Positions 1 to 6,650 of a DNA stretch of 7,278 bases are shown here, one piece after another (within the stretch, counting starts at the first letter, position 1; every line of letters begins with the position of its first letter). The translations under genes were made by a program, and so were the position numbers. This stretch comes from Clostridiales bacterium (GTDB taxonomy: Bacteria; Bacillota_A; Clostridia; Peptostreptococcales; Anaerovoracaceae), in the NCBI GenBank assembly GCA_012510935.1, contig JAAZHB010000228.1, positions 1-7,278 on the forward strand. The letters are read 5' to 3'. The notes below the pieces were generated by a model. It was not told the DNA's origin. It ran no database searches and was given only the letters and a program-made list of their open reading frames with translations.

Positions 1-697
1 CAGCCTTTGTAGTATATGAAGCCAAGAATAAGGTTCCTCCAATTGTAGACTCTGGGTATGCATCCGATACCCATGAATTAAGTGGAGGTATGGCTGCGTT
101 AACTGCAGCACCTATCAGAATAAACCAATAATACAAATGATTAGAGTCATTTGAAATATTTGTAATTGTCATACCTTTGTTGAAAATGTAAATTATCAGA
201 CCTACGAGCATAAAGTTGCCGCCAAAGGCATGTACAAGTAAATATCTAAATGAAGCTCTGCCTGATTTCCTGCAATGTCTTGAATAAATTAAATATGTTG
301 ATGGAATCACCGATAGTTCCCAGAAAATTATCAGAGATAGACAATCTCCCGCGAGAATAATTCCCATAACAGTACCTGCATATACTAAGGACATTCCAGC
401 TTCGAGTTTTTTCTGCACACCCAATGAATAAATAGCATTTAAAACAGCTATGATTACAAAAGCTAACATGAAAATGTATGCAAGTCTATCAAATTGAATA
501 AATTCTATTGATATCGTCCTAGACACATTGTATATAAGCGAACTCTGATCATTCATAAAGAACAAGGATATTGCTGCTATCAATGGCCCTCCAACCTGAA
601 TGTATGGTCTCACTTTTTCAGGCAGAGCTATAATAAGCAAACCTGCGGCTATCATTATTAAGCCAGGATGAATCATTTCAAAAAATGTATTACTCAT
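1..697 (-). CDS. Third antiporter-like (NuoL/M/N family) membrane subunit, divergent, 3' end outside window
   Basis: The first 232 residues are visible and the frame is still open at position 1. This is a polytopic membrane protein of the proton-conducting NuoL/M/N (MrpD) family, expected to form an ion half-channel in the membrane arm of the complex encoded by this operon. The TM5 glutamate is kept in an FWE motif (E127). The segment PPLNSWVSDAYPES (about 205-218) aligns with the family's TM7-TM8 region, and the TM8 lysine is kept in TTKA (K231). Two usual residues differ: the TM7 lysine position is Asn200 and the loop histidine is Asn207. The sequence resembles the divergent subgroup with PPLHAWLPDAYPEA-type loops (recalled from the family, not searched). 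The ATG at 697 has an ideal AGGAGG (705-710) with a 7-nt spacer, and it overlaps the preceding stop as TAATG. The family is sure; the exact partner complex is inferred. Confidence 0.88.
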   Translation of the reverse strand, partial: MSNTFFEMIHPGLIMIAAGLLIIALPEKVRPYIQVGGPLIAAISLFFMNDQSSLIYNVSRTISIEFIQFDRLAYIFMLAFVIIAVLNAIYSLGVQKKLEAGMSLVYAGTVMGIILAGDCLSLIIFWELSVIPSTYLIYSRHCRKSGRASFRYLLVHAFGGNFMLVGLIIYIFNKGMTITNISNDSNHLYYWFILIGAAVNAAIPPLNSWVSDAYPESTIGGTLFLASYTTKA

Positions 698-903
698 TAA
701 TGTTCCTCCTGACTATTTTTGTCTAAAGAATGTGAATATTCGTTCATTTTATCCAAAACTTCCTGTTCTTCTATAGCCTCATGCGCCTCATAATAATTCA
801 AATCTTTTCTCAAAAATGCTGACATTATTATTTTACTTATTACGATCAGAGCAGCTGCACTGACAAATGAAATTATTAAATATTTTATAAAAATCATCAT
901 CAT
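697..903 (-). CDS. Small single-span membrane protein inside the Mrp/Mbh-like operon
   Basis: A 68-residue protein I cannot assign to a named family. Residues about 3-29 form one hydrophobic helix. A charged, Glu-rich tail follows (about 31-68, with EAHEAIEEQEVLDKM at 39-53) that looks helical and should lie outside the membrane. It sits between two antiporter-like subunits, 11 nt after the stop of one and overlapping the start of the next by one base (TAATG), so it is probably translated with them and may be a structural subunit. It holds a place similar to the small MbhI subunit next to MbhH in archaeal hydrogenase complexes, but I see no sequence evidence of homology. The start is one of three consecutive ATGs (903, 900, 897). 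A GGGGTG at 907-912 lies 3, 6 or 9 nt upstream of them, so the second or third may be used. An upstream ATG at 945 would lie inside the previous gene and lacks a ribosome site. Confidence 0.78.
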   Translation of the reverse strand: MMMIFIKYLIISFVSAAALIVISKIIMSAFLRKDLNYYEAHEAIEEQEVLDKMNEYSHSLDKNSQEEH

Positions 904-914
904 TGACACCCCAA

Positions 915-2411
915 TCACATAAATATACTCTTGCCTGCCATGCATGCTAAATCATATAAATGAAGTGCAAAATTAGGACAGAAACCAAGAATAATAGAAA
1001 TACAAGCTGTAATAACAATAGGAATTAGCATTGCCTTGTTTGCCTCTCCATAAGTAGCAAACTCCGGATTATTTGCATCGCTCTTAAATGCCATATACAC
1101 TACTGGCATCAAGTAAGTTAAAGCTAATAACCCACTGGCAATAAATGTTGCAGCAAATAATGGCTTACCAACTTCCACGGTTCCATAGATAATACTTGCC
1201 TTACTTACAAAACCCACAAGCCCCGGAAAGCCAGCAACACCAAGAGATGCAACAGTAAACGCTGTCATCGTAATAGGCATTCTTTTACCGATACCAACCA
1301 TTTCAGATATGTTTTTCTTATGTGTTGAAACGAAAATTGCTCCTGCCGCCATAAAGAGAGTTATCTTCATAAAAGCATGCGCAACAATGTGATACAATGC
1401 TCCTGTTGCCGCTGAAGGGCTCAGAATGCAGATCCCTACTACAATGTAAGACAATTGTCCAATTGTTGAGAAAGCTAATCTCGCCTTTAAATTATCTTTT
1501 CTCATCGCAATAAGTGATGAAACAATAATAGTAATTATAGCCATCCACCCAAGGACTTTAGTCCCATAGCAAGATCTAGCAAGGTCCGGCCCAAATACAT
1601 AGAGAACAACTCTAAATAGGCAAAAAGCTCCCGCCTTAACAACTGCCACAGCATGGAGCAAGGCGCTTACTGGCGTTGGTGCAACCATTGCAGCTGGAAG
1701 CCAGCTATGCAGTGGCATTACACCAGCTTTTACCATTCCTGCACCACACATCATAAAGAAAACTGCAAATGCTAGAGGCGATGGTAGCATCTCTTCTGTA
1801 AGAAAACCTCCTGGTTTGAAGTCAAGAGTTCCTGCAACATAATAAACAATCATAATTCCAGCGAAGAAAATCTGCCCAGAAATAAGAGTATACGCTAAGT
1901 ATTTCCTTCCTGAACGCAGTCCCTCTTCATCTCTGTAATGTACAACAAGCGGATATGTTGCTACCGTTAATAATTCAAAAAAGATGAAAAAAGTTAACAG
2001 ATTTGCAGCAAAACAAATTCCAATAGCAGCAGACAGACATATTGCGAATGATGAATAGTATCCGGTCTGATTTTTCTCCCCATGGCCTCTCATATATCCA
2101 ACTGAATACATTGAAGTAACTATCCATAAGGTAGATGCTACGCAAGCGAATACTAAGCCTGCTGAGTCGACCTTAAACGCGAAGTCGACACCTTCAACTA
2201 TTTTAAACAATGTTAGTTCAATTGTTTTTCCCGCCAAAACCGCTGGAATTAGTGAATATACTAAGCCTGCCTTTATAAATGCGGCAATAAATGTAATTGA
2301 TTCTCTAGCATTTTGGCTTATCTTCTCGCCACTAGTATAAATAATGCCCGCGGCAATCATTGATACTAGTATTGCAAGTAATGGGCGAAAGCTTAAATTT
2401 AATAAATCCAT
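915..2411 (-). CDS. Second MrpD/NuoL-like cation:proton antiporter subunit
   Basis: A complete 498-residue polytopic membrane protein of the NuoL/M/N (proton-conducting transporter) family, expected to carry protons or exchange them for Na+ within the complex. The conserved ionisable residues are all visible: TM5 glutamate E146 in FFIFFELL, TM7 lysine K228, H235 in MPLHSWLPAAM followed by the canonical APTPVSALLHA loop (244-254), TM8 lysine K259 in VVKAG, H341 and H345, K349 in HAFMK, and K404 in GFVSK. The length matches MrpD (about 490) and there is no NuoL-like long C-terminal lateral helix. It begins 1 nt after the mrpD stop with a GGGGGT-type Shine-Dalgarno about 12 nt upstream. Its sequence clearly differs from the neighbouring mrpD, so this is an old paralogue pair rather than a recent duplication. 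Automated annotation might call it NuoL, NuoM, HyfB or Mrp subunit A; the intact residue set supports an active channel. Confidence 0.92.
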   Translation of the reverse strand: MDLLNLSFRPLLAILVSMIAAGIIYTSGEKISQNARESITFIAAFIKAGLVYSLIPAVLAGKTIELTLFKIVEGVDFAFKVDSAGLVFACVASTLWIVTSMYSVGYMRGHGEKNQTGYYSSFAICLSAAIGICFAANLLTFFIFFELLTVATYPLVVHYRDEEGLRSGRKYLAYTLISGQIFFAGIMIVYYVAGTLDFKPGGFLTEEMLPSPLAFAVFFMMCGAGMVKAGVMPLHSWLPAAMVAPTPVSALLHAVAVVKAGAFCLFRVVLYVFGPDLARSCYGTKVLGWMAIITIIVSSLIAMRKDNLKARLAFSTIGQLSYIVVGICILSPSAATGALYHIVAHAFMKITLFMAAGAIFVSTHKKNISEMVGIGKRMPITMTAFTVASLGVAGFPGLVGFVSKASIIYGTVEVGKPLFAATFIASGLLALTYLMPVVYMAFKSDANNPEFATYGEANKAMLIPIVITACISIILGFCPNFALHLYDLACMAGKSIFM

Positions 2412-2412
2412 A

Positions 2413-3891
2413 TTACAAAGCCACCCCCTCTAATGTTATAAGAAGGATGTCGACGATTTTAACATTGAAAATTCCGATTAAAAGAATTGCCAAGAAACAA
2501 ACAATAATAGGAATTTGCATTAATAAGGGTAAACTTGTGGCACTTTTTTCCATTTTAGATGGAGCATGCTTATCTTCACTAGTAAATATTTTCTCAATAA
2601 GCTTGAAGAAATAAATTGCATTTAATAAGCTGCTTATTACAAGTACAGCCAGATATATAAAATGTTGTGTTGATACAGCCCCTAATGCTAGATACCATTT
2701 GCTGAAAAATCCAACTGTTGGTGGAATGCCAACCATTGATAATGCAGCGATAACCAGTAATGCTGCGGTCATTGGCATTTTCTTATAAATATATCCCAAG
2801 TTATCAAGCTTAAGGCTTCCATATTTTGCTCTAATTGCTCCTGCGCTAAAGAACATGCCGCCCTTCATAAACGCATGCCCAATAAGATGTAAGAAGGCAC
2901 CAGCAAGCGCAATTGGAGTCCCAATTGCAAACCCCAGACTTATATATCCAATTTGAGCAACAGACGAATATGCTAACATCTTTCGAAGATCTTTTTGTGC
3001 CATAGCTCTAATCGAACCATAAAGCATCGCTCCAACAGATAGAATGCCCAAAATTGTCAAGAAATATTTCATGTATTTGAAGTCGGTTCCAAAGATGCAA
3101 AATAAATATCTGAATAATCCATAAGCAGGAATTTTGCCCATTACTCCAGCAATTAAAGGCCTTGAGCCAGATTCTGCATGAGTATAAGCAGATGGCTGCC
3201 ATGCATGGAATGGGAACAGCGACATTTTAATCCCAAAAGAACCAATAAAGAATATCATTGCTATGAGCATCTGAACATCATTTTGCCGATCATTAAGAAT
3301 TTGTTCCATATCGGCCATATTTAATGTTCCTGTTGCACCATAAAGAATAGCAACACCAATCAGATAGAAAGTTGCAGCAACTGTTCCTGCAAGCATATAT
3401 CTGAATGCAGCAACAACACCTTTACTTCCCCCTAGTGAAATCAGACAATAAGCAGATAATGAAGTAATTTCTAAGAAAACATAAAGGTTAAATACATCCC
3501 CTGTTGCCGTCATCCCTAGCATTCCAACAACCAAAAGTCCTAAAATGCCATTTGTTCCTGCAAGCAAGGTTTTATCATCAGTTAAATAAATAGGTGTAGT
3601 AAACATATAAGTTAATGAGCCAAATAGACTGATAAGAACTAAAAGAACAGCGCTTAATGAGTCAATTGCAAACTCAATTCCAATTGGCCTTTCATACCCA
3701 CCCATACAATAATAAACAGTTCCATTATTTACTACTTCATACAACAGCACTGTCGAGAATACAAGTGAAGCTAAAATCCCTGCAAATGTTATTATTCTAC
3801 TTAGATTTAGATTTATTCTTCCAAGAAGCAGACTCATTAGAGATGCTATTAATGGACAGATAATTATCAAAACCGGTAATTGTGTCATCAT
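2413..3891 (-). CDS. mrpD: Na+/H+ antiporter subunit D (MrpD/MbhH type)
   Basis: A complete 492-residue polytopic membrane protein of the NuoL/M/N family and the main antiporter-like subunit of Mrp and Mbh complexes. The key residues are present: TM5 E141 in FLEITSLSAY, TM7 K222, H229 in FPFHAW, TM8 K253 in MGKIPAYG, K343 in HAFMK (339-343), and K398 in FFSK. The TYxHAxS-like loop after TM7 is unusual: residues 236-245 read YTHAESGSRP where most relatives have an APSPVS-type sequence. The length is normal for MrpD. The start ATG overlaps the mrpC stop as TAATG, with a purine-rich GGGAG site about 15 nt upstream and an AAAGAGA nearer the start. A second ATG follows directly, so the first residue may be either. 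Position directly after mrpC is conserved in Mrp and Mbh operons. I am sure of the family; D rather than A is supported by length and gene order. Confidence 0.93.
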   Translation of the reverse strand: MMTQLPVLIIICPLIASLMSLLLGRINLNLSRIITFAGILASLVFSTVLLYEVVNNGTVYYCMGGYERPIGIEFAIDSLSAVLLVLISLFGSLTYMFTTPIYLTDDKTLLAGTNGILGLLVVGMLGMTATGDVFNLYVFLEITSLSAYCLISLGGSKGVVAAFRYMLAGTVAATFYLIGVAILYGATGTLNMADMEQILNDRQNDVQMLIAMIFFIGSFGIKMSLFPFHAWQPSAYTHAESGSRPLIAGVMGKIPAYGLFRYLFCIFGTDFKYMKYFLTILGILSVGAMLYGSIRAMAQKDLRKMLAYSSVAQIGYISLGFAIGTPIALAGAFLHLIGHAFMKGGMFFSAGAIRAKYGSLKLDNLGYIYKKMPMTAALLVIAALSMVGIPPTVGFFSKWYLALGAVSTQHFIYLAVLVISSLLNAIYFFKLIEKIFTSEDKHAPSKMEKSATSLPLLMQIPIIVCFLAILLIGIFNVKIVDILLITLEGVAL

Positions 3892-4271
3892 TAAATCTCT
3901 TTCTCCCTCTCAATTAATTCTTTTTCTTCAATAGTTCCATACTTCTCTTTAATTCGTAGAAGTAACGAAAGTCCCAAGCCGGTAGTACCCAAACTGACTA
4001 CAATTGCGGTCAGCATAAGGCCATGTGGTAATGGATTCATATACTCGATCTTACCAAGCAAGCCCTCCATTACAACCGGGATTGTTGCGCCATCTTTCTG
4101 ACCCAAACACAGGAATAAGAAGATAGTTGCAACTTGCATAATATTCATACATATTAATTTTTTCATATAATTATGGCACACAATAATCCCTGCAAGTCCG
4201 AGCGCAAGAAGTATTATTGTAAGGATATAAATTCCTTTTGTTGCCAAGAATAGATTAATAGTTGTCATCAT
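3891..4271 (-). CDS. mrpC: Na+/H+ antiporter subunit C (MrpC/MbhG, NuoK-like)
   Basis: A 126-residue protein with three hydrophobic helices (about 13-32, 39-57 and 85-106), the layout of MrpC/NuoK. It is expected to sit between the MrpA-like pieces and MrpD in the membrane arm. The family signature is seen at 80-92 (PLPHGLMLTAIVV, where relatives commonly have PLPQALVLTAIVI). The C-terminal tail is highly charged (KEKYGTIEEKELIEREKEI). The second helix carries Asn43 and Gln46 and no glutamate, unlike the NuoK helix with its conserved Glu. The open frame extends upstream to 4445, but that part lies inside mrpB in another frame and reads as leucine-rich noise. I chose ATG 4271 because GGAGAGGA (4281-4288) lies 9 nt upstream and the length then fits the family; ATG 4268 is the alternative. 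It overlaps the mrpB end by 17 nt. Confidence 0.92.
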   Translation of the reverse strand: MMTTINLFLATKGIYILTIILLALGLAGIIVCHNYMKKLICMNIMQVATIFLFLCLGQKDGATIPVVMEGLLGKIEYMNPLPHGLMLTAIVVSLGTTGLGLSLLLRIKEKYGTIEEKELIEREKEI

Positions 4272-5031
4272 CGAAAGTAATCCTCTCCATAATAGCGTCA
4301 ATAATAGTAATAATTGTTGCCGCAACTCCAACAGTAACCCCAATTTCAACAAGTGTAATTCCAATTGCATGTAGATTTGCGTTACTGACATTAAATGGTA
4401 ACTTATTAAATTCAAGGAAAAGTCCACCTGTAACAAGTGAACCAACTCCTGTCAGTGCATAAATAAGTGGACCTGAGCCTGCTATTGCAGCTCCAAGATT
4501 CTTATCAACGCGTATAAGCGGTTTTGTTTCAGGAGCAACCATCGCATCTAATAGATATACAAGTGCAATCAGTGCGCCTGCTTGAAATCCACCTCCAAGG
4601 CTGATTTCACCGTGGAAAAGAACAACGGCTGCATAAACCAGGATTGCAGGCTCGATAATTTTAATCATTACATCCTTATTGACAGACCTGTATATTGGCT
4701 GTCCTTTGAGAAGCACTGTTTGTTTCTCTTCGTCTGGATCATAATAACGTCTTTCCTTTGTAGGCTTTCCTGCCAGAACAAGAACTACTGCCACTCCTGC
4801 AAGGAACATTACTGTTGTCTCAAGCATGGTGTCAAAAGCTCTGTAATCTACAATTACAGCAGTAACTAAGTTTGGCGAATGTGTTTGCTCAACAGCATTT
4901 TCAGTATAGTATTTAGCTACATGAGTATTTGTAGGAGAATTATTATCACCAATTTCAGGTAGAACATCAAAGCCAATAAAAGGAATTGTAATAGTTGCTA
5001 CTATGAATAATACCGATACAATTCTCTTCAT
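4255..5031 (-). CDS. mrpB: MbhE-MrpB fusion: MrpA C-terminal piece joined to MnhB-domain subunit
   Basis: A 258-residue membrane protein with two recognisable parts. Residues 1-90 have an N-terminal helix, a polar loop ending in HSPNLVTAVIVDYRAFDTM (51-69), and a helix (about 70-88). This matches the last segment of MrpA, separate as MbhE in hydrogenase complexes, where a VxxVLVDFRxFDT-like motif is typical. After a polar linker (about 89-122), residues 123-250 are an MnhB/MrpB domain with four likely helices, the signature GEISLGGGFQAGAL (141-154; family GGGFQGG), a TGGLFLE segment (201-207) and HAIGITLVEIGVTVG (221-235). Both parts are structural components of the Na+/H+ antiporter membrane arm. 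The ATG at 5031 overlaps the preceding stop as TAATG, with AGGCGGTG about 8 nt upstream. Similar fused proteins are known in Firmicutes under the label 'membrane-bound hydrogenase subunit E', from memory. The fold assignment is secure. Confidence 0.9.
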   Translation of the reverse strand: MKRIVSVLFIVATITIPFIGFDVLPEIGDNNSPTNTHVAKYYTENAVEQTHSPNLVTAVIVDYRAFDTMLETTVMFLAGVAVVLVLAGKPTKERRYYDPDEEKQTVLLKGQPIYRSVNKDVMIKIIEPAILVYAAVVLFHGEISLGGGFQAGALIALVYLLDAMVAPETKPLIRVDKNLGAAIAGSGPLIYALTGVGSLVTGGLFLEFNKLPFNVSNANLHAIGITLVEIGVTVGVAATIITIIDAIMERITFDDDNY

Positions 5032-5273
5032 TACTTACACCGCCTGTTAATAGTTCTCAGCATCATAATGAAAATAATTGTTGAAATAACACCAATTACT
5101 GCCTCCGTAAAAGCAACATCCGGAGCTCCCATAAAATTGTATAACATCATAGTAATAAAACTGAATGCACAGTATTCAACTATGCATACCATTAAGTCTT
5201 TTACCCAAATAATGCTAATTGTTATGAAAATCAGAGCAACAAGCATTAAAGCTTGCATTAAAATTGTATTCAT
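5031..5273 (-). CDS. mbhD: DUF4040/MbhD-type subunit (detached MrpA piece)
   Basis: An 80-residue hydrophobic protein with three likely helices (about 4-22, 27-46 and 57-73). Its signature is APDVAFTEAVIG (50-61), including D52 and E57, the hallmark of the DUF4040 segment found near the C-terminus of MrpA and as the separate subunit MbhD in Mbh/Mbs complexes. This segment is a structural core of the proton path between the NuoL-like half and the small subunits (known for the family). The gene lies between mrpG and the MbhE-MrpB fusion, exactly where mbhD lies in hydrogenase operons. The start at 5273 overlaps the mrpG stop as TAATG, with AGGAGG at 5278-5283 a few bases upstream. A stand-alone form means the MrpA role is divided between this gene, the next one and the MrpD paralogues. 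Confidence 0.92.
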   Translation of the reverse strand: MNTILMQALMLVALIFITISIIWVKDLMVCIVEYCAFSFITMMLYNFMGAPDVAFTEAVIGVISTIIFIMMLRTINRRCK

Positions 5274-5605
5274 TACTCCTCCTCGTCTTTTACTAAAACT
5301 TCTGTTTCATTGTAATCAAGATAATTTTTCTTATGAGCTGCCGCAATCATAATTATGTTAGTTCCAAACGGATTCGTGAAAGCTATGAAACAAAATACTA
5401 GTAAAATCTTTATTGTTAGAAGATTTGCTCCATTCAAGAGCATCAAAGATAGGATAAATAAAAAGCTTCCAAGGATGTCGCCAACTCCAGTTGCATGGAG
5501 TCTAGTAAAGAAATTAGGGAATCTAAACAGTCCGAGCAACGAAATCATAAGAAAAACAACCCCAGTTATTGCCAAAATGAGTGCTATTATTTGTATAACT
5601 GTCAT
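5273..5605 (-). CDS. mrpG: Na+/H+ antiporter subunit G (MrpG/MnhG/PhaG)
   Basis: A 110-residue protein with three membrane helices (about 3-26, 42-58 and 63-89). It matches the MnhG/PhaG family through LLGLFRFPNFFTRLHATG (23-40, family form G-x-x-R-x-P-D-x-x-x-R-x-H-A) and FTNPFGTN (76-83). It is a small structural subunit next to MrpE and MrpF in the Mrp complex. The C-terminal tail from about residue 91 is charged and longer than the minimal domain. The start overlaps the mrpF stop by 4 nt (ATGA), with GGAGGAC about 10 nt upstream. The position after mrpF is conserved in all Mrp and Mbh operons. Confidence 0.93.
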   Translation of the reverse strand: MTVIQIIALILAITGVVFLMISLLGLFRFPNFFTRLHATGVGDILGSFLFILSLMLLNGANLLTIKILLVFCFIAFTNPFGTNIIMIAAAHKKNYLDYNETEVLVKDEEE

Positions 5606-5868
5606 TTCTTTCGTCCTCCAATATATTTAGCTAGAATTACAGTTATAACAAAACCTAGAATCGCATAGCTAAGCGCAATATCGATATACATGTCAAGTCT
5701 GCCCTCTACATAACCTATTCCTAAAAGGAGAATCACGATATTTGTATTCATAGCAAATAAACCATTCAGCTTATCATAAACATCTTTCTTGGTTAAAACA
5801 TAGAACACTTGGATAAGAACAAGAGCCAAGATAAACCATAAAAGAATTGAAAAAAAATCTATTACCAA
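5602..5868 (-). CDS. mrpF: Na+/H+ antiporter subunit F (MrpF/MnhF), TTG start
   Basis: An 88-residue protein with three hydrophobic helices (about 5-24, 39-52 and 60-82), the layout of MrpF. The family features are KKDVYDKLNGLFAMNTN (27-43, where relatives have a (P)xDRVVALDT-type loop) and YIDIALSYAILGFV (61-74). It is a structural subunit that pairs with MrpE and MrpG. The start is TTG at 5868: GGGGAG at 5876-5881 lies 7 nt upstream, no ATG or GTG gives a better start in frame, and a TGA at 5884-5886 closes the frame upstream. This leaves 2 nt between the mrpE stop and mrpF. A run of eight Ts on the coding strand (5850-5857) lies at codons 4-7. Confidence 0.9.
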   Translation of the reverse strand: MVIDFFSILLWFILALVLIQVFYVLTKKDVYDKLNGLFAMNTNIVILLLGIGYVEGRLDMYIDIALSYAILGFVITVILAKYIGGRKK

Positions 5869-5870
5869 TG

Positions 5871-6461
5871 TTACTCTCCCCTCTCATTCTCGTCTTTATC
5901 TTCAACGCCAAGTACTTTATAGTCAATTTCCTCACCGAAAACCCAAGCAACTTTATGCTGCATAGTTCCATCAAGCAGTTCATCTCTAGATGCCTTTGTG
6001 ACAGCATTTACCGAATAGATTCCATCTTCAAAGATATCTATAGTTATGGTTCCGGGTGTTAGCGTAATTGAATTAGCTAGAACCGCTCTCGCAAGAGGAT
6101 TGTCATAATCAGCCTTAAACCATAAGACAGATGCATCTACCATATCTGGGTTTATTACTGCTCTTGAAACATGAAGAGACGATTTCACAATTTCTTTAAA
6201 TAGCCAAAAGGCATACGGAATCATTCTTATAAGATTAAAATTTAACAAAAAATAGGTATTCTCAGTCTTGAGTCCACCTACTATTAATACTCTAATACAA
6301 AGAGTCGCAATTAAAAAACATGAAGCAAGCCCAAATAATATGAACTTAGTTTCGAACTGGCCCGACATTATTAACCATATAATAAAAGTTAGAGCGAAAA
6401 CCTCCAACCAGCAGACAAGTTTATTACACTTGCGATGAGTTGATTTGGGGGTATTTATCAT
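5871..6461 (-). CDS. mrpE: Na+/H+ antiporter subunit E (MrpE/MnhE)
   Basis: A 196-residue protein and first gene of the operon. Two helices lie near the N-terminus (about 17-34 and 39-63), an amphipathic or membrane segment follows (about 72-95), and then a cytoplasmic domain. The family signature is LANSITLTPGTITIDI (128-143), nearly identical to the MnhE consensus. MrpE is required for assembly or activity of Mrp antiporters (known). The protein is longer than the usual 150-165 residues: it has a short basic leader (1-16) and an acidic C-terminal tail ending in VEDKDENERGE. The ATG at 6461 has AAAGGA (6469-6474) 7 nt upstream, and a promoter-like -10 sits about 45 nt upstream. Being first in the operon matches mbhA in Mbh-type clusters, where E, F and G precede the rest. 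Confidence 0.93.
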   Translation of the reverse strand: MINTPKSTHRKCNKLVCWLEVFALTFIIWLIMSGQFETKFILFGLASCFLIATLCIRVLIVGGLKTENTYFLLNFNLIRMIPYAFWLFKEIVKSSLHVSRAVINPDMVDASVLWFKADYDNPLARAVLANSITLTPGTITIDIFEDGIYSVNAVTKASRDELLDGTMQHKVAWVFGEEIDYKVLGVEDKDENERGE

Positions 6462-6505
6462 TTAATAATCCTTTCTTCTATCATCACTTTAAACTACTTA
6501 TTTAT

Positions 6506-6534
6506 ATTATACACAAATATACATAAAATTGGAA
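6506..6534 (-). promoter_or_regulatory. Putative sigma-A promoter of the mrp/mbh-like operon
   Basis: On the minus strand a perfect TATAAT -10 lies at 6511-6506. The best -35 at 17-nt spacing is TTCCAA (6534-6529), which matches only three of six consensus bases. Transcription would start near 6499, giving a leader of about 38 nt before mrpE. The weak -35 suggests either low basal expression or help from an activator; that is inference. It is the only convincing -10 in the gap on this strand. Confidence 0.55.
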
Positions 6535-6553
6535 TTGAATTTGCTACAAAATT

Positions 6554-6588
6554 AACACTATTGCTCTTCTCATTTACAAACAAGTGTT
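6554..6588. repeat. Short inverted repeat around the plus-strand -35
   Basis: AACACT at 6554-6559 and its exact complement AGTGTT at 6583-6588 are separated by 23 nt. They flank the -35 hexamer of the radical SAM promoter. The arms are only 6 bp and do not extend, so chance is quite possible; a regulator site is the only functional reading I can offer. Confidence 0.2.
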
Positions 6589-6601
6589 CTAATGTTATAA
6601 T
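6573..6601 (+). promoter_or_regulatory. Strong sigma-A-type promoter of the radical SAM gene
   Basis: TTTACA (6573-6578) and TATAAT (6596-6601) are separated by exactly 17 nt, and TG at 6593-6594 makes an extended -10. Transcription would begin near 6608, giving a leader of about 43 nt with AGGA (6637-6640) 10 nt before the ATG. This is close to the consensus and is back to back with the minus-strand promoter, about 60 nt away. Confidence 0.75.
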
Positions 6602-6650
6602 ATACACAATTTATAAAAATACATTTAATAGGATATAGGAATAGAAAATT

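Noticed and set aside
904..945. Upstream ATG for the small membrane protein
   Set aside because: It would overlap the end of the preceding antiporter gene by 31 nt and has no Shine-Dalgarno, while the ATG cluster at 897-903 follows a GGGGTG.
4272..4445. N-terminal extension of mrpC by 58 residues
   Set aside because: It lies within the mrpB coding region in another frame, is leucine-rich without family similarity, and lacks the ribosome site found before ATG 4271.
2360..5630. Several plus-strand open frames of 66-95 codons opposite the operon (for example 4582-4869 and 5355-5630)
   Set aside because: They are antisense to well-supported membrane genes, have no ribosome sites or recognisable domains, and read as complements of hydrophobic codons.
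5774..6007. Minus-strand 77-codon frame across the mrpE-mrpF junction, and a 64-codon frame at 3008-3202
   Set aside because: Both overlap confident genes in other frames and have no family features.
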